64,000 nt of DNA from Prunus persica (Eukaryota > Streptophyta > Magnoliopsida > Rosales > Rosaceae). Location of the stretch: the NCBI RefSeq assembly GCF_000346465.2, contig NC_034012.1:9780294-9844293 (forward strand), read 5' to 3'. Shown in pieces: positions 55,813 through 64,000 of the stretch. The notes under the pieces are model-generated. The model made no database searches, had not been told where the DNA came from, and worked only from the letters and a program-made list of their open reading frames with translations. A program made the translations under genes and the position numbers. Positions within the stretch are counted from its first letter, which is position 1, and each line of letters begins with the position of its first letter.

Positions 55813-58800
55813 CACTACTACATTTTACACTTTGCGCGACGAAGAGAATTTCGTCGCGCAAAATACATTGTAGTCGCACAAATTTCAGCGCGACAGAAAT
55901 TTCGTCACGCAGAATCCGTCGCGCAAAGATCGTGAAGAAAGACTTTGCGCGACGAAGTTTTTTCATTGGTCACGCAAAGCGACTTTGCGCGACGAAAAAA
56001 TATTGGTCGCGCAAAGTCACTTTGCGCGACGAAAAATATTGGTAGCGCAAAGTTGTGCTCAACGAAATACATTGGTCGCGCAAAGGTTTGCACGACGAAA
56101 TACATTGGTCGCGCAAAGTTTTGTGCGACGAAAAACATTGGTCGCGCAAAGTCTTAAATTTTTTTTTTTTAAAATAACAAATTCCCGTGTACAATTTTTG
56201 GTACCCGCCTAAATTTTTTGAGTTTTGCGCGACGAATACTAACGTTGCGCAAATATTTGCGCGACGAAATATTTTTTTTTTAAATTTTTTTAATTTAAAA
56301 TAAACTAATTTAATAGTTTGCGCTACGAAATATTTTGTCGCGCAAGGTTTTTGACTTTTTGTTTTATTATTTCTTTAATATTAATTAATTTATATTAATT
56401 TATTCAAATTTTTACTTTTTAAATTTAATTTAATTGTATGATTTCTTTTTAAAATTACTTTAATTTAAATTGATATTAATTTTTTCAAGTTTTTACTTTT
56501 TAAATTTAATTTAATTGTATGATTTTTTTAATTACTTTAATTTAAATTGACATATTCAAAATAAAATTACATATGAAAAATAGTGATCAAATTATCCAAT
56601 AAATATATATATAATATTCAAAATGTACACATAAATTAACAAAGTACAATAATAAAATCCTAATACAAGCGTATTGTGGTGGTAGTGGCTGAGGATATGT
56701 TTTGATAGCTTCCTAATCCTCAACTTTAGCCGTCAAAGTCTCGATGATTCCCTACAAAAAAACAAATATGGTCAAATAACCAAAAAAAAAAAAAAAAAGA
56801 AGGCATAATCTTCCCTAAAATTGTTATACCACAAATCCAACCCAAACTCCAATCCCTCCCCTTTACTCAACCCCAAAACCCACACAAACTCAAAATTAAC
56901 TCCAAAAACACATATTAATTTTAAAATTTTAAAATTTGGCAAGAGTGAGAATGAGTGAGAATGAGAGGGAGAAGTGAGTGTGAGAGAATTAGAGAAGATA
57001 GTGATAGAGAGATGAGAGAGTGAGTGAGAGAGAGTGAGAGATAGTGAAGAGAGAGATGAGAGATTAAGTGAGAGGAGTGAGTGAGAGAAATGGTGGGATT
57101 TGGGGAGAGGGAAAGAGAAAGGAGAGGTAAGAGTAGAGAAAGACATTGAGAAAATGGTGGAGGAGTTATTTCGGTTTTAAAAATCGTATCACTTTGCGCG
57201 ACGAAAAATATTGTTGGTCGCGCAAAGGTTTGCGCGACGAAAAATATTGGAATATTGGTTGCGCAAACTTTTGCGCGACGAATATAGGAGTATTGGTCGC
57301 GCAAAGTCTAAAAAAATTATTTTAAAAAAAAAAAATCCCCGCGTCCCATTTTTGGCACCCGCCAAAATTTTTAAATTTTTGCGCGACGAAAAATACATAT
57401 TGGTCGCGCAAAGTCTAAAAAAATTATTTTAAAAAAATAAAAATCCCCGCGTCCCATTTTTGGTACCCGCCAAAATTTTTAAATTTTTGCGCGACGAAAA
57501 ATACATATTGGTCGCGCAAAGTCTAAAAAAATTATTTTAAAAAAATAAAAATCCCCCCGTCCCATTTTTGGTACACGCCAAAATTTTTAAATTTTTGCGC
57601 GACGAAAAATACATATTGGTCGCGCAAAGTCTAAAAAAATTCCGGCGTCCGATTTTTGGTACCCGCCCAAATTTTTGCAAGACGAAAAATATATATTGGT
57701 CGCGCAAAGTTTAGAGCGACAAAAAATATTGGTCGCGCAAAGTCTAATTTTTTTTTTAAAAAAAAAAAAAATCCCGCGTCCCATTTTTGGTACCCGTCCA
57801 AATTTTTAGAGTTTTGCGCGACAAACTGTTGGTCGCGCAAACTTTTGAGAGACGAAAAATTGGTTCGTAGCACAATATTTATAAAAATAATTGTTATGAA
57901 TAATAAAAATAAAATTATTTTATTTTACAATTTAAAATATAAGTAAGGTTAAAGCTGCTTAATAAATATATATACTATTCAATTTCTTAAGTGTTATACG
58001 TACAAAATAAATAAATTTAAAGCTACTTAATAAATAAATATATATACACACACCATTCAACGATCCAACCATCAGACTTGTTTGTATATACTTCAAGATC
58101 GTATACCCCAAAAATCGCAAAAAACAAACATTCAGAGATCTAGTAACGGGACAAAACTTTTTGATGGTTATAAATGAAAAATTACGATTTAACGGTTATT
58201 TTAACTCCGATTTTGATTTTTTTTTACAGCTACATTCCTTGACCATATATGAATACAATGACTGAATTTGATCTTCAATTTAAAATATTTACACTAGTGG
58301 ATACCAGAAAATCTTATGTTATATTTAACGAAAGTATATCTTAATTGTTAGTGAATATATTATTTTGATGGCATACACATTCTACGAAACTAGTTTCAAC
58401 GATCCAACCGTCAAATTTGTTTGTTTATACTTCGAGATCATATACGCCAAAAATCGGAAAAATAAACATTCAGAGATCAAGTAACGGGACAAAACTTTTT
58501 TACGGTTATAAATGAAAAATCATGATTTAATGGTTATTTTAACTCCGATTTTGATGATTTTTTACAGCTACACTCCTTGACCCTATATGAATACAATGAC
58601 TGAATTTGATCTTCAATATAAAATATTTACACTAGTGCATACCACAAAATCTTATGTTATATTTAACGAACATATAAATAAACTCTTAATTGTTAGTGAA
58701 TATATTGTTTTGATGGCATATGCATTCACCAAAACTAGTTTCAACGATCCAACCGTCAAACTTGTTTGTTTATACTTCGAGATCATATACGCCAAAAATC

Positions 58801-59550
58801 GAAAAAAATAAACATTCAGAGATCAAGTAATGGGACAAAACTTTTCGACGGTTATAATGAAAAATCACGATTTAACGGTTATTTTAACTCCGATTTTGAT
58901 GATTTTTTACAGCTGCACTCCTTGACCCTATATGAATACAATGAACTAATTCGATTGTCAATTTAAAATATATATTTTCTAACAAAAACCCAATCTGAAC
59001 AACAATAATATATTTTTCTAACAAAAATCCGATCCGATCTAAAATAATAAATTTAAAGCTACTTAATAAATATATATACTGTTTAATTTCTTAAGTGTTA
59101 TGCATACAAAATAAAAAACAAAAATAAATTGGTTTAGGCGACGAAATGTTTGGATTACGTCATGCAAAGATTTTAAAAATTTTTTATTTTTTATTTTTAT
59201 AAGGACTTTGCGCGACGAAGTTTATTGTTTCGTCGCGCAAAGTCACTTTGAGCGACGATGTATTGTTGTCGCGCAAAAGTTTGTCACACAAAGTTACTTT
59301 GCGCGACGAATTGTTTTTCGTCGCGAAAAATTTGGTCGCGCAATACTTTGAGCGACGATGTATTGTCGTCGCGCAAAAGTTTGTCGCGCGAAGTCACTTT
59401 GCGCGACGAATTGTTTTTCGTCGCACAAAATTTGGTCGCGCAAGACTTTGAGCGACGAAGTTTTGAGTTTCGTCGCGCAAAGTGACTTTGAGCGACGAAT
59501 AGTTTTCGTCGCGCAAAATTTGGTCGCGCAAGGGGTTTTTTTTACTAGTG
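55813..59550. mobile_element. Non-autonomous CACTA element with GCGCGACGAA repeats
   Basis: Left end CACTACTACATTTTAC (55813) and right end, reversed, CACTAGTAAAAAAAACCCC (59550). Both flanks are TAA (55810-55812, 59551-59553). The two termini run into the shared motif TTTGCGCGACGAA / TTCGTCGCGCAAA, repeated many times in 55830-56350, 57190-57870 and 59135-59540. There is no transposase; the short ORFs (RDEKILVAQS-type) are translations of the motif. The interior carries a GA/TC-rich part (56940-57140), four similar units around 57350-57620 (CGACGAAAAATACATATTGG) and a tandem repeat at 58058-58960. Confidence 0.9.
58058..58960 (+). repeat. Tandem repeat of ~342 bp inside the second CACTA
   Basis: CAACGATCCAACC starts at 58058, 58397 and 58742. 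The units share ACATTCAGAGATC, CGGGACAAAACTTTTT, TAACTCCGATTTTGA and CCTTGACC.TATATGAATACA. The third is cut short near 58960. A flanking direct repeat (AAAGCTACTTAATAAATA...TTCTTAAGTGTTAT) occurs near 57950-58010 and 59052-59105. Confidence 0.88.
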
Positions 59551-59900
59551 TAAATACCCATTTGACTTGGCCATTGATAGGCTAAGAGACAGAGAGAAAA
59601 ATATTATCATGTTTATAAATATTATTTCCACCCATCTGTTCTATTTCTCCTAACACCTTTTTCTCAATATAAGTTTTTCCCATAAAATTATATATATACT
59701 AAACGGCAATCCACCCCTACACTGCCCCTCATTTTACTATTGTTCTCAGTTTTGTTTTCTCTTAAGCACAGTGAATTACCAAAAATGCCATCCACTAAAC
59801 CTTTTTTGCTCTTTCCTTTTTGCCCCTTCTCCTTCTGTCTTTCTTCCCCCGCGAATATTTCGTTCGCTCAGAGAAGGAGTTCATCCTAGTTGGGGGGCAG
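59551..59900. other. Spacer after CACTA 2
   Basis: AT-rich, with no gene recognised. The last ~60 bases (TTCGTTCGCTCAGAGAAGGA) were continuous with 60392 before the next insertion. Confidence 0.4.
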
Positions 59901-60391
59901 CCAGGGGCGGACCTACTAAGGCGCAAGGAGGTGCAGCTCCCCTTGCCGGAAAAATCATTGTACGTGCTTCAAATTACCCCTTTGCTCAACTGGTATACAG
60001 ATTACCTTATTTCCATTTTCAACATTTAAGTAAATGTCTTTGTTCTTTTACTTTTATTTATTTTTATATTACTCCATTTACTTAAGTTTACAATGTAAAT
60101 TAGGAAGTACCCCCCATTTGGATTCAAATAAAAATACTAGAAAATCAAATTCCCACCAAATCAAAATATGAAAATTCGGTTTTAGTGCAAAATACGATTT
60201 AGGCTAAAATGATGGCTCATTAAGTCAATATATACTTTATATTAAAATCCCATAAAATCAAGTTTTCTTATTTGATGTATAAGGAATAAAAGCCGCCAAA
60301 AATTATCTTGAGAAAATGATTATTCTGAAAAACCATTTTTCATACTTAGTCAATATTGCACCTCCGCTAAAAAAATTTTGGGTCTGCCAGT
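59901..60391. mobile_element. Small hAT-like element
   Basis: The left end CCAGGGGCGGACCTA and right end, reversed, ACTGGCAGACCCAAAA share a short imperfect inverted repeat. GGAGGTGCA near 59927 is echoed, reversed, at 60358-60365 (TGCACCTCC). The flanks are GGGGGCAG on both sides (59893-59900, 60392-60399), an 8-bp duplication. It is non-coding and about 491 bp. Confidence 0.7.
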
Positions 60392-60607
60392 GGGGGCAGC
60401 GATGGAAGATTTGTGTTCGCTGTTGGAAATGCTTTGGCGGCCGTTGATTTTCGTTTGGAGAGGCGAGCTTTGAATCCAGCTGCCCTTTTGGTCTTCATTT
60501 CAGGGATTTGTCTGTTCGTCGTCATATTTTTCATCATTTCTACAACCTCTGTCTCAGGCACCTTCTATCTCTCTTGGCTGCGAGTTCTTGCATCCTTTGT
60601 CTTCAGG
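60392..60607 (+). other. Unrecognised exon-like ORF with a membrane segment
   Basis: One plus frame reads GSDGRFVFAVGNALAAVDFR, then a hydrophobic run (ALLVFISGICLFVVIFFI) and SWLRVLASFVFR, ending at a possible donor (AG/GTATGC at 60607/60608). Removing the hAT-like insertion keeps the frame open upstream (EKEFILVGG). I do not recognise the family; it may be the broken first exon of a membrane protein gene. Confidence 0.35.
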
Positions 60608-61124
60608 TATGCATCTCCTCACCTTTTTAGCGCATCTTTTGGTCTTTATTTCACCAATGAACATATATATGTTGAGAAGTGAGATTTTTTGAGTTTAGCA
60701 GAGAATTGAAATTCTTTTGAGTTTAGCAGAGAATTTCCAAATCTTTGATGACAGAACAGATTCACAGAAACAGGGGCGCTGGGTTAATATTTAGTGATAA
60801 ACATAAATCTTAAGACTTTTTTTTTTTTTTTTCCGTGCACATAACCCATTTCTTATAAACTCTATTAACACCCAAAAAAACCAGGCTTTTTATTATTGCT
60901 TTCTGACTTGGGATTTTAGCTTTCCAATACCCCAGACCCACATTTGTAGCCCTCCCTCTGGAGCGTCTCTTTCACTCTCTACAATCCCTGCTCTCCCCTT
61001 TTGCAAATAATCAAAACCCAAAAGTTTTACCAAAAAAAACCCAAAATAGAAAACTATGTGATCACAGAGTTTGAAAACGAGGAGGAGCGTGTGGCACACA
61101 GTTTCGAGATCAACTTTTTCAATA

Positions 61125-61335
61125 TTATGAATACTTCTTTTACCTTTGACCGGTGCAAGCCCTTTCTCTACCAAAGTGGGATATTGCTTAAAGCCCATGA
61201 ATCCAATTGCAGCAATAGTAAAGAACAGTGCAACAAGGATTCCAAGTTCTTCAGCAGCTGTGATGCTGAAAGTCATGAAACCATTCGAAACAATGCAAGT
61301 CACTGGAGGATTATCAGGTTCAAAGAAATTGGGTG
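61125..61335 (-). pseudogene. Unknown single-membrane-span protein, isolated exon
   Basis: The minus strand reads SPNFFEPDNPPVTCIVSNGF, then SITAAEELGILVALFFTIAA and KQYPTLVEKGLAPVK, followed by a donor-like G/GTAAAAG near 61125; an acceptor-like ACACAG precedes it at 61336-61341. The composition and hydrophobic helix look like real protein. I do not recognise it. The first codons (SPNFF.PD) persist at 9488-9500 and 48225-48245 in the related blocks, where the remainder is missing. Confidence 0.4.
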
Positions 61336-62625
61336 ACAACTGTGTAAAACTTTGTGTTTAACCTGGTGTCTCGAGAGGTGAAAGGAATTTAGTTTGACTG
61401 GAGGATAATACACTTGTCTTATCTCTCAAAACTTACTCGGCAAGGTTCCAAAGAATGCTCTTAGATCAAAACATTATGTATAGATGGTATGAACTGCCTG
61501 AACAAAGAATTCTTCGACTGCGAACAACCGGAGCTATTACTCACTACATCAAAAAATTTCCATTAATGAAAGATGTAAATCCAGGTTTTTTAATGAAACA
61601 AGCACCATAGTTTCAGCAAATCTGTATTCAGCTTAAACAAAATTTTTGTACTGTACTAATCTAAACATTTAGGTCATATTGGGATTCGTATGTGTTCGTC
61701 ACTCAGAGGGTTGTATGGGGTTGCCTTTTACCAATTGGGTTGTATTGGATTATTGTATGAGCTAGAAGACAAGTTACCCGACCCAGCCACGCGCCAAAAG
61801 GAACCAATGCTATTTCAACGCCATTCCATATTTGATTGGTAGAAGTGAATAACTTCTCCACATACGGGAGTGATAAATTCAATACATGTCCAATGTTTTA
61901 GCTGGCTTCGATAAGCGCTTGAAAGAAAATGCTGAGTAATTGGAGGAGCTCTGAAGTTTAGCAGAAAAGGAAGGAGTGTCCAATCAGGTTAACTTCATCT
62001 CATCTTGCTCAACAGCTGAAAGAAATGCACTCCTCACCCAGTGCCTATGTGTCCTTCTGAAGGTCCAAATTACACGGGTTTGTTCCATTTGATGGGATAC
62101 AGGTTGAAAAATGAAATTTATATGAGATAATATGATTGAAGACCCGCAGCTGGCGCAGAGAATGGGCATCAAAGCGCAACGGCATGTGACAGATTCATTC
62201 TCTACAAAAATAATTGGTCGGCATTTGAATCAATACCTTGTTGACGTTGATGGAACGAAAGAAGACTGAAGACTGCATGACCTTGTAGTATAAGTTGTCC
62301 AATTGAGTCGCCTAGACTCAAATATAGTTTTGTTGGGTTTAATATATCCATGAATTTACTCCGAGTGTGTCATCTTTTATGCCTTTTGTCTTTTGCTCGA
62401 TATACCATTTTTCTAAAGTTCATCTGTTTGGTCATGTAGTTGACAGATGGTAGTGACTTGTGAATGAAGAGCGCGAAGGTTCTGCTTCTCCTGCAGTGTG
62501 ACATGAATAGGATGTCAATGTATGTAGTGCTAAGATAAGGCTTGACCAGCACTGGAACTCTCAAGCCATGTCTGGCATGCATGCCGTATTAAATAACACC
62601 ATATATCTTCCAAGTTTCCAAGAAA
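61320..62625 (+). pseudogene. ALG2: ALG2 relic, 3' part (copy 3)
   Basis: Parallel to 48224-49660. The exon at about 61902-62056 reads FDKRLKENAE then stops, NFISSCSTAERNALL and QCLCVLL. The last exon at about 62140-62270 reads MGIKAQRHVTDSFSTK, HLNQYLVDVDGTKED and a stop. In-frame stops (TAA at 61937, TGA at 61952) kill it. As in copy 2, the exon carrying the nucleotide-sugar site is missing, so both derive from an already damaged gene. Confidence 0.82.
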
Positions 62626-63575
62626 AATGATCAACACATGCCGCTTCACTAGATTTGTTGGCTTTGTGATTCAACTAAACATCAGCAGGTCTTAGGTTCG
62701 AGGACTGGCACTGATCGAATCCATATATTACCATAAAATTATCAACACGAAAACATCTTGGACGCTCATCGTAGCCCTCTTTAGACCTAATGTGGTCTAC
62801 AATTTGGCTACATTAGTTGATAGTAACAGCTAGAAGGTCTGGTCCTCTCATCGTGGCCCTCTTTAGACCTAATGTGGTTTTCAATTTTGGTTACATTAGT
62901 TGAAGTCTCTGTTTGACGTCTAGAAGGGGTTTGAAGAATTTGTATTGTATGGTTATGGTTGCTTGCCAATTTCTTACGTTGAGTACTTTGAAGGCGTTGT
63001 GGACCTTAAGTAAGTCAAGTCCTCTCCTGGTGGCGTTAGTGGGAATATCTCTTAATACCCAATGAGGCCTTCTCTCTGGTTTCATGAGTGGGAATATCTC
63101 TTGGACGAATTGAGGGGTTTCAATATCAATAATTTGTGTTGTGTGGTTGTTGTTTGCTGATCGACTTCTCAATTTGCAGTGATGTATGCATCCTTTTCAA
63201 GCATCGTTGCTCTTATATATATATATATATATATATACATGTACAAAGTACTTTCATTTAGGATCCATCAAATAAGCTTACTTGAATCCGATATCATTTG
63301 ACTACTCAATTAAATTATTGAAATTTAAGTACTTTCTTGAAGCACGGTGTTCATTGATTTTGTTGATCTCAATTAGATGCCTATTGATTTTCAATATGCA
63401 TGAATTTTTGGAAGAATGATCTATGAATGAAGATGTGAAAAATAGATGTTTTTGATCGTTCAAAAATTTTTTGTAAGGGACTCTAAGGGGTCTCCCTCAA
63501 ATAAATTATTTTGAGGAATCCTTCAATAGAAGGGTACTGATACATACTTATATATATAGACCAGCTTGTAACCTA
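62626..63575 (+). repeat. RLP upstream block, duplicate of 14870-15692
   Basis: From about 62720 this matches 14870-15692, including TTAGACCTAATGTGGT, the promoter phrase CGACTTCTCAATTTGCAGT (63163) and a longer TA microsatellite (63216-63238). The first ~90 bases are spacer. Confidence 0.7.
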
Positions 63576-63732
63576 ATGGCTCATGGCTTCATTCTCTTCC
63601 TCTTATTCTCTTGCATTATACCTTCAAATATTCATGCCTGCAAACAAACTGAACACAGCTCCCTCCTGTCCTTTGCCTCCACTCTATCTTCACGTCCTTT
63701 AAATTGGCCATACATTGTGAAGCTGTTGTTGA
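63576..63732 (+). pseudogene. RLP pseudogene B, start only
   Basis: ATG 63576 opens MAHGFILFLLFSCIIPSN, then CKQTEHSSLLSFASTL and RPLNWPYIVKLLL. KLLL is the same inverted-segment junction found in pseudogene A at 15836, so A and B share one ancestor that was already broken. An LTR begins at 63733. Confidence 0.85.
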
Positions 63733-64000
63733 TGTAACACCCCGACTCCAAATTTAATTCCTATTTTAAATTATTTAAGTGAATTTACGAATTTACCCTT
63801 AGGGTAGGGGTAAATTGGTCATTTTCTTGCCCGGAAGGTGTTTGGGGCAGTGACTGGTATTTTTGGGTAGGTGGTATTGAGACGAATTCGTAGACATGCA
63901 GTAGGCTTGAATCGGAGTTGTAACGAAGAAGTTACGGGCAAAACATCGACAGTGGCAAAACTGTAAATATTTCAAAGTTTGAGTTTAAAATATCTGACTT
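63733..64000 (+). mobile_element. Start of an LTR retroelement, cut by window edge
   Basis: TGTAACACCCCGACTCC opens the sequence, followed by text parallel to the solo LTR at 35417 (ATTTACGAATTTACCCTTA.GG, GGCTTGAATCGGAGTTGTAACG, GGCAAAAC.GTAA). It inserted in RLP pseudogene B. Whether it is a solo LTR or a full element is not visible. Confidence 0.75.

Noticed and set aside
55905..59585. Many ORFs with RDEKILVAQS / FARPIFFVAQ repeats
   Set aside because: They are translations of the repeated GCGCGACGAA motif in the non-coding CACTA, present in all frames.

Overview
This is a repeat-rich stretch of a plant nuclear genome. Plant-specific families show this: receptor-like proteins (RLPs), a MORF organellar RNA-editing-factor exon, plant Harbinger and CACTA transposases, and Cassandra 5S-type TRIM retroelements. 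The RLP and Cassandra types suggest a eudicot, probably Rosaceae (Prunus-like); that placement is inference from memory. I see no bacterial-style operons, no CRISPR array and no convincing tRNA.

Layout. 1-3671: a PIF/Harbinger DNA transposon running off the left edge, with an open transposase and an open Myb/SANT ORF, next to a decayed Cf-9-type LRR pseudogene (3718-4470). 5200-15690: broken pieces of host genes (ALG2 mannosyltransferase, an orphan MORF last exon, an RLP LRR fragment) in blocks that recur later in the window. 15693-33009: RLP pseudogene A, split by a Cassandra TRIM and then by a complete 15,349-bp CACTA transposon (17434-32782). That CACTA has matching ends, a 3-bp target duplication, an open TNP2 transposase, an open second gene ending in a Ulp1-type protease, a four-unit ~628-bp tandem repeat, a 200-N gap and a captured fragment of proteasome subunit gene RPN6. 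33010-41750: duplicated MORF and RLP debris and a hAT element containing a 2.57-kb solo LTR. 41753-43993 and 52991-55213: two full-length kinase-less RLP genes, the best candidates for working host genes. 44758-49293: an ALG2 pseudogene whose first exon carries one Cassandra nested inside another. 49676-51367: a head-to-head inverted RLP relic followed by a Pack-MULE carrying pieces of a plastid FtsHi-like gene. 55813-59550: a second, non-coding CACTA element. 59560-64000: a small hAT-like insertion, a third ALG2 relic, and the start of a further RLP pseudogene cut by an LTR.

How it fits together. The host component is an RLP cluster that grew by segmental duplication, dragging pieces of ALG2, MORF and two unidentified genes with it, and was then repeatedly hit by transposons. 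Target-site duplications and nesting give a relative order of insertions. The most striking single object is the CACTA element at 17434-32782. Its own cis-repeats (ACGACGGT/ACCGTCGT/CCGACGTGG) fill its ends and its introns, while both of its genes stay open.
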